Of a stretch of 12,369 nucleotides of DNA, positions 1 to 7,398 are shown piece after piece. A program made the translations under genes and the position numbers. The DNA lies in contig JAUIHU010000055.1 of NCBI GenBank assembly GCA_030432175.1, positions 1 to 12,369 of the forward strand, in the 5' to 3' direction. Numbering within the stretch: position 1 is the stretch's first letter; each line of letters opens with the position of its first letter. The stretch is from Verrucomicrobiia bacterium (lineage in GTDB: Bacteria; Verrucomicrobiota; Verrucomicrobiia; Limisphaerales; JAUIHU01). The notes beneath the pieces were generated by a model. That model was not told the DNA's origin. It did no database searches and saw only the letters and a program-made list of their open reading frames with translations.

Positions 1-387
1 GAAGATGCTGACCAGGATGGTTTGCCAGATGAATGGGAGAATGAACATTTCCAGTCGCTGACTTCTGGACCTCAAGCTGACCCGGACCAGGATGGATTGT
101 CTAATCGAGTGGAACTGGCGCTCGGGCTGGATCCGTTGGACGCCGAATCATCGCTTCGGTTAATCATTGAGAGAGATCCGGAAACAAGAGCTTTCTGGTT
201 GAGATGGAAATCTGCTAACGAAGGAACATTTCAGATTGAGTCCAAATCTCTGAACCCCAGCGCCGAATGGAGTGTTCTTGAGGTCCCGGTCACTATGATT
301 GGCGGTGAAGCCCGTTCACGGCTGTCACCGGTTCAAACCGCAACATCACCATCACAAACATTCCGATTGAAATTTATATTGGATTGA
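1..387 (+). CDS. C-terminal fragment of a secreted protein with thrombospondin type 3-like calcium loops
   Basis: The reading frame is open from base 1, so this is the last 128 residues of a longer protein whose start lies outside the window. Two calcium-loop motifs of the D-x-D-x-D-G-L type are visible, D-A-D-Q-D-G-L-P-D-E-W-E near residues 2-13 and D-P-D-Q-D-G-L-S-N-R near residue 28, the second followed by a G-L-D-P-L-D turn. This pattern is typical of thrombospondin type 3 or dockerin-like stalks in extracellular proteins of Verrucomicrobiota and Planctomycetota. The remaining ~80 residues look like the small beta-rich C-terminal domain that often follows such stalks in these groups (aromatic-rich strands ending T-F-R-L-K-F). 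No catalytic residues are visible and the function of the missing N-terminal part cannot be told. The calcium-loop call is fairly firm; the exact family is not. Confidence 0.75.
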   Translation, partial: EDADQDGLPDEWENEHFQSLTSGPQADPDQDGLSNRVELALGLDPLDAESSLRLIIERDPETRAFWLRWKSANEGTFQIESKSLNPSAEWSVLEVPVTMIGGEARSRLSPVQTATSPSQTFRLKFILD

Positions 388-452
388 GCGAGCCAAATTT
401 AATCGCGCCCACTGACGGATGATTTAACTTTCAGAAGCCGTGGTCTTTTGTT

Positions 453-490
453 AAAACCTAACCTGCTCAGTTTAGTTCAGGTCAGGTTTT
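453..490 (+). terminator. Probable intrinsic terminator after the calcium-loop gene
   Basis: Bases 453-465 and 478-490 pair over 12 of 13 positions (single A/C mismatch) around a 12-base loop. The 3' arm ends in TTTT and is followed by CT. It sits 66 bases after the stop at 387 and 26 bases before the ATG at 517, which argues against the alternative TTG start at 448, since that start would place the hairpin inside the coding region. An alternative short stem, 481-485 with 491-495 (GTCAG/CTGAC), overlaps the 3' arm. Confidence 0.5.
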
Positions 491-516
491 CTGACATCAA
501 ACCGTGTTCTTACATT

Positions 517-1560
517 ATGTCTTGCAGAATTCTTATCCAATGTGAAGGCTTCGAAAATTCAATTCTGGATCTTGAACCTGGTGTTTACACTCTAGGTTCA
601 GCCCCGGATAACTCCATTCAACTTCCCTTGCCAGGAGTTGAAGAATTTCATGGGGAACTGGAAATTACTGAGGACGATCGGGTATTGGTCCGGGATGCTG
701 GTTCGATGTCAGGAATGATGATTAATGGCGAACCGATTACCGAGTCGGTGTTAACATCATCCCATCCATTGTGCCTTGGAGAGGCAATGATCTCCTATCA
801 ACCATCCGCAGCATCAGCTCCAGACGCCCCGTCCCCAGCCCAATCATATCTCCAAACTGAGGAGACGGATGAGCCAGCAACATGGTGGGCCGCGTTACCA
901 GGCGCGCTAGCTTATCCTATTATATCCACACTCGTTGTAGCTTTCATCTTCATCGGGATTTTCCTCAATCTTCCATTTGGTTTTGGGATCTTTGGCTTTA
1001 TAGCCAGAGTGATACTTTTTGGATCGTTGGTATTTATTATGATGAATACCGTTTCCTCGGCAGCCGGCGGGGAATCGGCATATTCCTTAGGCAACTTTGT
1101 TGAATTCAGTCTTTCAGACAGCTACGAAGCCCTTTTACAGTACATAGGATTGATCCTGGTCTGTATGGGGCCAATGATATTGATCGATATTGGGTATGAA
1201 GGAGATGAAACCCAAAGAGCGATGCTTATTCTACTGGCGTTTGCATTGGGATCATTATATTTGCCGATACCTTTCCTGGCTTTGTCGCTCACAGGATCAC
1301 TCAGTGTGCTGAATCCGGTCTTTGTGATTAAATCTTTCATGAGAATCCCGGGCCCGGCAATTCTGATGGCATTCCTGTTAATGGTCATCAACACTGGGGA
1401 TGCAATCCTGATGAGAATGTATGTTGAAGTCGATGGTTTCGGCAGTGGATTCATTACTGGTAGTCTGGTTTCCATCATTTACTATTGTTTGTTAAATGCC
1501 TGGTGCCGGGCGCTGGGATTGATGTACCACTACTATCAACGGCGCCTGAATTGGGTTTAG
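517..1560 (+). CDS. FHA-like domain fused to a multi-pass membrane protein of unknown function
   Basis: This is a 347-residue protein. Residues 1-95 read as a forkhead-associated (FHA) beta-sandwich: a strand ending Y-T-L-G, then D-N-S-I-Q-L, a conserved-looking His in E-F-H-G-E-L, and I-N-G near residue 70. FHA domains normally bind phosphothreonine. The usual Arg after the first Gly is Ser here, the Ser before the His is not kept, and the late Asn of N-G-T is absent, so phosphopeptide binding is doubtful. A Pro/Ala/Glu-rich linker (about 96-120) leads to roughly six hydrophobic segments near residues 133-155, 158-180, 206-228, 236-262, 278-295 and 312-332. The tail, R-A-L-G-L-M-Y-H-Y-Y-Q-R-R-L-N-W, resembles the end of uncharacterised PVC-group membrane proteins of the DUF4013/Yip1-like type. 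I chose ATG 517 over TTG 448 because the FHA strand begins right after it and a terminator-like hairpin lies before it. No Shine-Dalgarno is evident. Confidence 0.75.
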   Translation: MSCRILIQCEGFENSILDLEPGVYTLGSAPDNSIQLPLPGVEEFHGELEITEDDRVLVRDAGSMSGMMINGEPITESVLTSSHPLCLGEAMISYQPSAASAPDAPSPAQSYLQTEETDEPATWWAALPGALAYPIISTLVVAFIFIGIFLNLPFGFGIFGFIARVILFGSLVFIMMNTVSSAAGGESAYSLGNFVEFSLSDSYEALLQYIGLILVCMGPMILIDIGYEGDETQRAMLILLAFALGSLYLPIPFLALSLTGSLSVLNPVFVIKSFMRIPGPAILMAFLLMVINTGDAILMRMYVEVDGFGSGFITGSLVSIIYYCLLNAWCRALGLMYHYYQRRLNWV

Positions 1561-1589
1561 TATAATATAATATATTATAGTATAGTACA
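1551..1589 (+). promoter_or_regulatory. AT-rich palindromic stretch, possible promoter for the sugar kinase gene
   Basis: Directly after the membrane-protein stop lie 27 bases made almost only of A and T. They contain two TATAAT words (1561-1566 and 1566-1571) and a perfect 14-base palindrome at 1566-1579. A TTGGGT at 1551-1556 lies 16 bases before TATTAT at 1573-1578 and could serve as a -35/-10 pair. It stands 45-80 bases before the kinase ATG at 1634. The composition is visible; promoter activity is inferred. Confidence 0.35.
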
Positions 1590-1633
1590 TTCAAATCAGT
1601 TTGTACCTGAGAACCATATCTTGTAGATCGCTT

Positions 1634-2620
1634 ATGGGATTCGACAACAATACATTATTTCATTTACAATATAAGCAGGAAGCCAAGGTACTCTGCCTCA
1701 GCCTGACACCTTGTCTGCAACGGACATTGACATTTAAGGGTTTGGAGCCAGGTGAAGTGAACCGAACCGCCGACATCAAAATAAGCGCCAGCGGAAAAGC
1801 GGTCAATGTAGCGAGGATTCTTCAGCAACTTGGAGGGCAAGCGCACCAGGCAGGGTTTCTGGGAGGTCCCAATGGATCGCGAGTCGCCACTTTACTCGTT
1901 AATGAAAATCTCACTCACGATTACATTCGCACGCAAACAGAAACACGGGTCTGTCAGACTTTGATTGACTCGCAGTCTGGTGAAGTTACTGAGCTAGTCG
2001 AAGAGATGGTCAACCCGGAGCCTTCCGAATGGGGACAATTCATCGAATGGCTCAAACAGAATGCCAATAGTTTTGAGGATTTTGTATTTGCAGGAAGCCC
2101 ACCACCTGGAACTCCTGGTAATTCATATTCGCGAATGATGGACGAAATTCGGGCTGTCGCCGGCAAAAGCAGGTTTTGGGTCGATTCACAAAAAGCGCCC
2201 ATGCTGAATGCTCTGCAAGCAAAACCATTCATGGCAAAATTGAACCGCCGTGAATTCGAAACAACTATAGGAGCGCAGTTTGATTCTAACGAGGAGGCTG
2301 CCAGAAAAGCCTGTGAATGGCTGGATCATGCAGAATGGATCACTATGACTGCCGGAGCGCGTGGGGTTTGGCTTTTAGGAAAAAACGCCAGTTATGTTGC
2401 TATTCCGCCAAAGATTCAGGCAGTTAACCCGATCGGGAGTGGAGACTCCATGACTGCCGGGATGGTTCAAGGTTTACGAAGTGGCCTGTCCATGAAGGAA
2501 ACACTTCGACTTGGTGTCGCCTGTGGAGCTGCTAATGCGTTAAGTTCTACCTCAGGTAACCTGATGAAGGATCAGTTGGATAAATTACTCCAGCACATCC
2601 AGGTAGAAGATTTTTCTTAG
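1634..2620 (+). CDS. PfkB-family sugar kinase, 1-phosphofructokinase/tagatose-6-phosphate kinase (FruK/LacC) type
   Basis: This is a 328-residue cytosolic kinase of the ribokinase/PfkB superfamily. It probably transfers phosphate from ATP to a sugar phosphate or hexose. Family marks in order are: the N-terminal strand V-L-C-L-S-L-T-P-C-L-Q-R-T-L (the family usually has T-L-N-P-A-L-D), the substrate loop A-S-G-K-A-V-N-V-A-R at about 51-61 (usually G-G-K-G-x-N-V-A-R), G-S-P-P-P-G near 155-160, and the C-terminal anion hole with catalytic Asp, N-P-I-G-S-G-D-S-M-T-A-G, at about 265-276. The first loop differs from FruK/LacC in both ends of G-G-K-G, so the substrate is uncertain. ATG 1634 is preferred; TTG 1601 is in frame but lies close to the AT-rich promoter-like stretch, and neither has a clear Shine-Dalgarno. 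No PTS or fructose genes are nearby, so context does not help with the substrate. Confidence 0.82.
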   Translation: MGFDNNTLFHLQYKQEAKVLCLSLTPCLQRTLTFKGLEPGEVNRTADIKISASGKAVNVARILQQLGGQAHQAGFLGGPNGSRVATLLVNENLTHDYIRTQTETRVCQTLIDSQSGEVTELVEEMVNPEPSEWGQFIEWLKQNANSFEDFVFAGSPPPGTPGNSYSRMMDEIRAVAGKSRFWVDSQKAPMLNALQAKPFMAKLNRREFETTIGAQFDSNEEAARKACEWLDHAEWITMTAGARGVWLLGKNASYVAIPPKIQAVNPIGSGDSMTAGMVQGLRSGLSMKETLRLGVACGAANALSSTSGNLMKDQLDKLLQHIQVEDFS

Positions 2621-2638
2621 TTGAGCGCCCGATACCCA

Positions 2639-2680
2639 TGTGCCTTCAAAAGCACAGATTTGTTTATTTGATTTTTTATT
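2639..2680 (+). terminator. Weak terminator-like hairpin after the sugar kinase
   Basis: A 5-bp stem, TGTGC (2639-2643) with GCACA (2652-2656), is followed by a T-rich run to about base 2680. The stem is short and the T-run is interrupted by G and A, so this is only a possible weak terminator between the kinase and the pseudopilin. Confidence 0.25.
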
Positions 2681-2704
2681 TCAGTGTAATAGGATCATAT
2701 TGTT

Positions 2705-3532
2705 ATGACCCCGAATTTGATACAGAAGAATAAATCAGCCAATCGATCCGCTTTCACCTTGATCGAACTTTTGGTCGTCATTGCGATTATCGCTATTCTA
2801 GCATCCATGTTGCTGCCTGCTCTCGCCAAATCAAAGCAGTTGGCTACCGGCGCACGCTGCCAGGGTAACCAGAAGCAATTGTCCATGGCGTGGATCATGT
2901 ACTCGGATGACAATAATGGTGATTTATTGGGTAGCAATGTAAACGGTGTAAATATGATTGGTGGTGGCTTTTGGCCTGGGCCTAAGAATCTGAACCTTCG
3001 AGGAGTGCCTCCAAAAGAACGCAATTTGCGAGAAATCAAAGCGGGCATTATGGATGGCCCACTATATCAATATGCTGAAAATCCCGATGTTTATCATTGC
3101 CCTGGAGATTTAAGATTCAAATCATTACCCGTAGGAGGTGGGTTTGCTTGGGACAGCTACTCAAAAGCAGGAGGAATGAACGGCGGCACTTGGGAAGGAG
3201 CTGAGCCAATTAAAAAAATGTCTGCTATTCTAAACCCTTCCCACAAGTATGTCTTTTTAGAGGAGGCTGATCCTCGCGGGTTTAATAATGGATATTGGGC
3301 TCTAAACCCGATTACTCACACATGGGTTGATCCAGTTGCAGTTTGGCACAATTGGAAAAGCACATTGAGTTTTGCAGATGGACATGCAATTACACATGAA
3401 TGGCTCGAATCCACAACTATCGAAGCATCAAAGCTTGGTTCTCAAGGTAGATTCTACTGGGCAAAAGCTCGCCGAGATAGAGACTTTGCCTACATGGAGC
3501 CTAGATACATGTGGAAAGGCTCCACCCATTAA
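2705..3532 (+). CDS. Type II/IV pseudopilin-like protein with prepilin signature and H-X9-DG motif
   Basis: This is a 275-residue protein. After a short basic leader (residues 1-16) comes the class III prepilin signal: F-T-L-I-E-L-L-V-V starting at 17, with Glu at +5 and a hydrophobic helix to about residue 40 ending L-P-A-L-A-K-S-K. The residue before the predicted cleavage point is Ala where most prepilins have Gly; this is common in PVC-group members of the family. The C-terminal part holds the prepilin-associated H-X9-D-G motif (H215 to D225-G226), and there is an earlier Y-H-C-P-G-D typical of the same family. The expected fate is cleavage by a prepilin peptidase and assembly in, or anchoring to, the cytoplasmic membrane. 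No secretion ATPase, peptidase or other pilin gene is adjacent, so it is an orphan copy of a type found in many paralogs per genome. An AGGAT at 2691-2695 is a possible ribosome site 9 bases before the ATG. Confidence 0.88.
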   Translation: MTPNLIQKNKSANRSAFTLIELLVVIAIIAILASMLLPALAKSKQLATGARCQGNQKQLSMAWIMYSDDNNGDLLGSNVNGVNMIGGGFWPGPKNLNLRGVPPKERNLREIKAGIMDGPLYQYAENPDVYHCPGDLRFKSLPVGGGFAWDSYSKAGGMNGGTWEGAEPIKKMSAILNPSHKYVFLEEADPRGFNNGYWALNPITHTWVDPVAVWHNWKSTLSFADGHAITHEWLESTTIEASKLGSQGRFYWAKARRDRDFAYMEPRYMWKGSTH

Positions 3533-3617
3533 TCAAGAATCTTTCGAAACTTATTATTTCATCCGGGGCTTCTAAAGTAGGGGGATGATTTAAACAGTTG
3601 ATTTTCCCTGATGGGTC

Positions 3618-3655
3618 AAAGGCCGCTTTCTCAATACTGAAAGCGGCCTTTTTAT
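3618..3655 (+). terminator. Strong intrinsic terminator between convergent genes, probably bidirectional
   Basis: A perfect 13-bp stem (3618-3630 with 3639-3651, GC-rich core GGCCGC) encloses an 8-base loop. On the + strand it runs into CCTTTTTATT, a good U tract ending transcription from the pseudopilin gene. Read on the - strand it gives a shorter TTT tract and would also serve the plsC end of the - strand operon. Confidence 0.9.
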
Positions 3656-3692
3656 TGCGAATCAAATTAAGTAAAGTTTCGCTGAATCGCTC

Positions 3693-4337
3693 TTACTTCT
3701 TCGGGTGATGATCCGGTAATGAAAAAATCGCTTCCATGATTTCATCAGTAATTTTCTGATAAATCTCCTTCAATTCCTTGCTGGAAGCAGACTCAGCTTC
3801 ATTGATCAAATCCGTAAAGTCCAATATATCCCCATAGTAAACGGATACTCTGCGTGGTTTTGGGAACTTGATCTGTCGCCCATAAGCTTCAAAAGCTCCA
3901 ACTACCCGAACCGGAGCCACCCTGGATCTGGTTTTAACCACAAGCATTCCTAACCCGGTTTTTACCGGTTGTCTGGCCCCATCTGGCGACCTGGTTCCTT
4001 CAGGAAATAAAACAAGGCTTTGCTCTTTGTTGACTGCGCGCATGGCCACTTTCAATCCTGATCCTGAACGTCCTTGCCTGTCTACAGGAATGGCGTTCAT
4101 CCCCAACAAAGCCTGGCGAATCCCCGGAAACTTGAATAGCGTGTCTCTGGCAAGGTAATACGACGGACGCTCGATCATGCACCCGATCAGTGGCGGATCC
4201 AGGTAACTGGTGTGGTTACCTGCGATGATTAATCGACCTTCTTTGGGGACTTTCGCAGCTCCTATTGCAGTCGCCCGAAAATATGTCCAGAAAGCCAACC
4301 GACAGGTCCATTTGCAAAACTCATAAAACGGTCTCAC
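3693..4337 (-). CDS. plsC: 1-acyl-sn-glycerol-3-phosphate acyltransferase family protein (PlsC)
   Basis: This is a 214-residue acyltransferase that probably adds the second acyl chain to lysophosphatidic acid to make phosphatidic acid at the inner face of the cytoplasmic membrane. The PlsC family blocks are all visible: motif I N-H-T-S-Y-L-D at 41-47 (catalytic H-X4-D, His42 and Asp47), motif II around N-A-I-P-V-D-R at 81-87, motif III F-P-E-G-T-R-S at 111-117 and motif IV A-P-V-R-V-V-G at 141-147. The N-terminal ~25 residues are aromatic and amphipathic, fitting a membrane-associated helix. The start is GTG 4337, five bases after the cmk stop. It is the last gene of the tyrA-aroA-cmk-plsC run and ends before the shared terminator. 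Acyl-donor specificity (ACP or CoA) cannot be told. Family assignment is firm. Confidence 0.92.
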   Translation of the reverse strand: MRPFYEFCKWTCRLAFWTYFRATAIGAAKVPKEGRLIIAGNHTSYLDPPLIGCMIERPSYYLARDTLFKFPGIRQALLGMNAIPVDRQGRSGSGLKVAMRAVNKEQSLVLFPEGTRSPDGARQPVKTGLGMLVVKTRSRVAPVRVVGAFEAYGRQIKFPKPRRVSVYYGDILDFTDLINEAESASSKELKEIYQKITDEIMEAIFSLPDHHPKK

Positions 4338-4342
4338 GACTT

Positions 4343-5020
4343 CTACAAACCAGATTGAATTCTTTGGATTTCTGCGAGAATACGATCCCGGCTTTGCTCA
4401 GGTGTCTGCCCCGTGTTGTCCAAAACAACAGCTCCATTTGCAATTTTTAAAGGCGCCACTTTTCGTCCGGAGTCCATCTTGTCTCTCGCTGACAAATCCT
4501 CATTGACTCCCTCTGCCGCTCTGCGTCGATTACGCTCTTCCAGTGAGGCTTGAAGATAAAATTTATAAGGCGTATCGGGAAAAATATGCGTTCCTATGTC
4601 TCGCCCCTCCATTACCAATGAACCAAATCGGGCACATTCACGTTGCGTCAATTTCATCCACTCCCGAACTTTAGGAACCGAAGCGACTTTGGAAACAATT
4701 GCGCTGGTGGATTCCTCCCGTATTTCCTTAGCCGGTTCATATCCATCCACAGTCAGAAATACACGGCCTTGTTCAGCTTTCAGTTCTGCTGGCCATTGAT
4801 CACAAAGCTTTTCCACTGCAGCTGGATCCTCAGGATTCACCCCCTCTTTCAGACAATACCAGGATAAAGTCCGGAACATGGCCCCTGTGTCGACATGCCA
4901 ATAGCCCAACGCCGCAGCCACCATGCGAGCATTTGTACTTTTACCACTTGCGCTTGGACCATCAATGGCAACTACCATACCAGCTGCCTTATTGCTGTTT
5001 GTATCACTTGTATTTTCCAT
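4343..5020 (-). CDS. cmk: Cytidylate kinase (CMP/dCMP kinase)
   Basis: This enzyme phosphorylates CMP and dCMP with ATP for nucleotide recycling and phospholipid precursor supply. The P-loop G-P-S-A-S-G-K-S-T is at 21-29, the CMP-site D-T-G-A-M-F-R at 44-50, E-G-R-D-I-G-T at 138-144, and the lid-like R-D-x-x-D-S-x-R-x-x-x-P-L at about 179-191, all as expected for bacterial Cmk; the usual length is 215-230. Three starts are possible: TTG 5050 (overlapping the aroA stop), ATG 5020 (225 residues, used here), and ATG 4978 (211 residues), which places Met directly before V-V-A-I-D-G-P-S as in most homologs. With TTG 5050, aroA and cmk would be translationally coupled by overlap; with the later starts there is a 26-68 base gap. 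Function is firm, start is not. Confidence 0.93.
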   Translation of the reverse strand: MENTSDTNSNKAAGMVVAIDGPSASGKSTNARMVAAALGYWHVDTGAMFRTLSWYCLKEGVNPEDPAAVEKLCDQWPAELKAEQGRVFLTVDGYEPAKEIREESTSAIVSKVASVPKVREWMKLTQRECARFGSLVMEGRDIGTHIFPDTPYKFYLQASLEERNRRRAAEGVNEDLSARDKMDSGRKVAPLKIANGAVVLDNTGQTPEQSRDRILAEIQRIQSGL

Positions 5021-5046
5021 TCTGCAAATTGCTTCAATATCTGAAC

Positions 5047-6345
5047 TCAACCGGCTTCCGCCACTGCATCTTCAGAGTTTAACCATTCTCCGCTGTCAGG
5101 ATCTTTTAATCGCACACCCAGCCCATCAGGCGGTAACGATGACAACTTCTGGAAGAAATTCGGGAACGTCTTCAGAACACATGACGGATTCTTTAAAATC
5201 ACTCCTGGAACTCTCACCCCAAGCATGCCGAAACACATCGCCATCCGGTGATCATTGTACGTCTCAATTTCAGCGCCATGCAAAGCGCCAGGAAACACTT
5301 CTAACGACTCTCCTTTTTCCAGCACTTTGGCCCCCATTTTTGTCAGCTCAGTTCTTAAAGCCAGAACACGTTCACATTCCTGAACCCTCAATCGCTGAAG
5401 TTCAGTGAACATTGTGGGTTCCGACTTCAAAGGCGCCAGCGCGATCGCTGTCATGATGCTGTCACCTAAATCAGTGGACCTCGAAACTTTGCCGGGAAGG
5501 GGTAAAAAATCAGGAAACCTGGAGTCTACCTGGCGGGTGGATCGAGGAGTTGTCTTCAGTTCAACTTTCCCTTCTCGCCCGCCATCAGGTGAAAACAAAG
5601 CATCCAACCCCCAAAAATAACTGGAACTGGAAGCGTCCGGCTCAATGAAAACAGTTCCGCCCTGAGATGGAAAATCCTGGATCTGACTTAATGTCATTTC
5701 GATGTATGGATGGACCTCTCCTGATTCGCCACCCTTCAACATCGGATCCCAATTTCCGTGCCTGGCGCAAAGATGAAGAGCTGAAGCAAATTGCGAACTT
5801 TCAGAAACGTCCACCTGACATGATCTCAATTGAGTGAGAGGGCCATTGGTGTGAACCGTCACCGGCAATCGATCATTCTCGGAATCCAATTGATACCCTA
5901 ACTTGCGAAGAGCCTGAAACAGTCCACTTTGAGGCCGTTCACGCATTCGTTCGACGCCATCCAGGCGATAGCTCCCCTTCCCCAAACAAACCATTGCGGT
6001 CAGAAAGCGAGCCGCTGTCCCCGCATTGGCTACGTATAACTGGGTCGGTTTTTCCCTGGAGCCTCCAGTCGGAACTCTTCCACCCAACCCTGTAACTTTG
6101 AGTGTGCGATTTGCCGGTTCATCCGGATCTATTGCAATCCGAATATCAAAACCAAGTCGCTTCAGGCACTCCACCATTATCTGAGTATCTTCACTCCACA
6201 ATGCGCCATTCAATTCCGTGATACCTTCAGCTAATGCTGCCAGTATCAACGCTCGGTTAGTTTCACTTTTAGAGCCGGGAACGGAAATCCTGACTATTGG
6301 AAGTTCACTCAGCGGAAGTATTTCTATGCGATCGGGAAGCGCCAT
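5047..6345 (-). CDS. aroA: 3-phosphoshikimate 1-carboxyvinyltransferase (EPSP synthase)
   Basis: This is a 432-residue enzyme of the shikimate pathway, condensing phosphoenolpyruvate with shikimate 3-phosphate. Visible motifs: P-G-S-K-S-E-T-N-R at 23-31, N-A-G-T-A-A-R-F at 107-114, R-E-R-P-Q-S at 135-140, S-S-Q-F-A-S-A-L at 183-190, L-G-D-S-I at 293-297, N-D-H-R-M-A-M at 364-370 and L-K-T-F-P at 391-395. Two positions differ from E. coli AroA: the Pro after the R of the N-A-G-T loop (Pro101) is Phe114, and the K-E-T-D-R segment (Lys340) reads Q-E-C-E-R with Gln322. Glu and the final Arg are kept. The rest of the active site is intact, so it is probably functional. It lies 32 bases after tyrA and ends at or just before cmk. 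No Shine-Dalgarno is evident before ATG 6345. Confidence 0.95.
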   Translation of the reverse strand: MALPDRIEILPLSELPIVRISVPGSKSETNRALILAALAEGITELNGALWSEDTQIMVECLKRLGFDIRIAIDPDEPANRTLKVTGLGGRVPTGGSREKPTQLYVANAGTAARFLTAMVCLGKGSYRLDGVERMRERPQSGLFQALRKLGYQLDSENDRLPVTVHTNGPLTQLRSCQVDVSESSQFASALHLCARHGNWDPMLKGGESGEVHPYIEMTLSQIQDFPSQGGTVFIEPDASSSSYFWGLDALFSPDGGREGKVELKTTPRSTRQVDSRFPDFLPLPGKVSRSTDLGDSIMTAIALAPLKSEPTMFTELQRLRVQECERVLALRTELTKMGAKVLEKGESLEVFPGALHGAEIETYNDHRMAMCFGMLGVRVPGVILKNPSCVLKTFPNFFQKLSSLPPDGLGVRLKDPDSGEWLNSEDAVAEAG

Positions 6346-6377
6346 ATTGGAGATTTCAGAAAAGTCTAACAGGCATT

Positions 6378-7283
6378 TCAGGCGCCTGGATCCTGCGGAC
6401 GAAACCGTCCATCGGTTTCCAACCAGCGATCTCGCAGTTCTTTTGCCATTTCAAAAAACTGGAGCACTGTTGTACTTTCTTCCTGCCGAAGCGCATCCTG
6501 AAAATCTTTAAGATCCTCAATCAGGACCGCCAACGAAGAAATGAGTTCTTCTCGATTCGCCATTGCTATTTCTTTCCACATTCCAGGCGCTCCTGACGCA
6601 ATCCTGGTTGCGTCTTTGAAACCGGTGGAACAAAGACGCGTTTGATCGTTCAGGTCGGGATGAGAAGGACTGAGCACATAATTCACGAGTGCAGCTGAAA
6701 CCACATGGGGCAGATGACTGGCTCTGGACACTAGTCGATCATGCATTTTCGGAGCCAGTTCAACAACTCGGCAACCCAACGCTTCCCAAAACAATTTGAC
6801 CTGTTCCCGAATAGAATCTGGATGCGCGTTGGATGGCGTGACTACACAGGTGGCTCCCTTAAATAAATCAACCCTGGCATTCTGCGGTCCTGTTTTTTCA
6901 GATCCAGCCATCGGATGACTCCCAACAAACCAGGCGCCGGCTTTTTTGGCAATCGGGCTCAAATCTTCTTCCACCCGATGTTTCACGCTGCCCACATCCG
7001 TGATGATTGCCTCGGACTGGATATAGGGCAATGCGCTTTCAAGCAAACCGCCCATTTCTTCTACAGGCACACATAAAACAATCCAATCCGCCCCACGGAC
7101 GGCCGAGGCCAAATCACAAGTGATTTCGTCAGCCACTCCTAAAGGCGCATACTCTTTAACTCTTACTTCGTTGCGCACATACCCCACAACACGATCCGCG
7201 AGTTTCCTGGATTGAATCGCCAATCCAAGCGATCCACCCAGCAATCCCATGCCAAGAAGTGTGATTTTTCCCCTGCGCTTCAT
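6378..7283 (-). CDS. tyrA: Prephenate/arogenate dehydrogenase
   Basis: This is a 301-residue monofunctional TyrA for tyrosine synthesis, oxidatively decarboxylating prephenate or arogenate. It has an N-terminal Rossmann fold with G-M-G-L-L-G at 11-16, D-V-G-S-V-K at 96-101, the catalytic-region G-S-H-P-M-A-G-S-E at 121-129, and the helical dimer domain with S-H-L-P-H-V at 189-194 and G-F-K-D-A-T-R-I-A at 221-229. There is no fused chorismate mutase and no C-terminal ACT domain, so feedback control by tyrosine through ACT is not expected. At the end of the second beta strand the sequence is G-Y-V-R-N with no Asp; in this fold loss of the acidic residue next to an Arg often goes with NADP use (inference). 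ATG 7283 is the first start codon after the in-frame stop, so the start is well fixed. It begins the aromatic/cmk/plsC run. Confidence 0.94.
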   Translation of the reverse strand: MKRRGKITLLGMGLLGGSLGLAIQSRKLADRVVGYVRNEVRVKEYAPLGVADEITCDLASAVRGADWIVLCVPVEEMGGLLESALPYIQSEAIITDVGSVKHRVEEDLSPIAKKAGAWFVGSHPMAGSEKTGPQNARVDLFKGATCVVTPSNAHPDSIREQVKLFWEALGCRVVELAPKMHDRLVSRASHLPHVVSAALVNYVLSPSHPDLNDQTRLCSTGFKDATRIASGAPGMWKEIAMANREELISSLAVLIEDLKDFQDALRQEESTTVLQFFEMAKELRDRWLETDGRFRPQDPGA

Positions 7284-7398
7284 ACTCTGCTGATGGAATC
7301 CAACGGATACTCCTGTGTCCTGTAATCCCTTTCTTCCAAACCTGTGATCTTGTTGTCAGCAGGCTCTGGATAGCTTTTTTGTTTTCAGACGGTGTGAG

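Noticed and set aside
448..516. TTG start at 448 giving a 370-residue FHA membrane protein
   Set aside because: The added 23 residues are not FHA-like and cover a terminator-like hairpin at 453-490; ATG 517 directly precedes the first FHA strand.
2668..2695. Promoter-like TTGATT/TAGGAT pair before the pseudopilin
   Set aside because: It would start transcription only a few bases before the ATG, and the second element is better explained as the ribosome site.
4923..5408. 161-codon + strand frame opposite cmk and aroA
   Set aside because: Antisense shadow of two well-supported genes.
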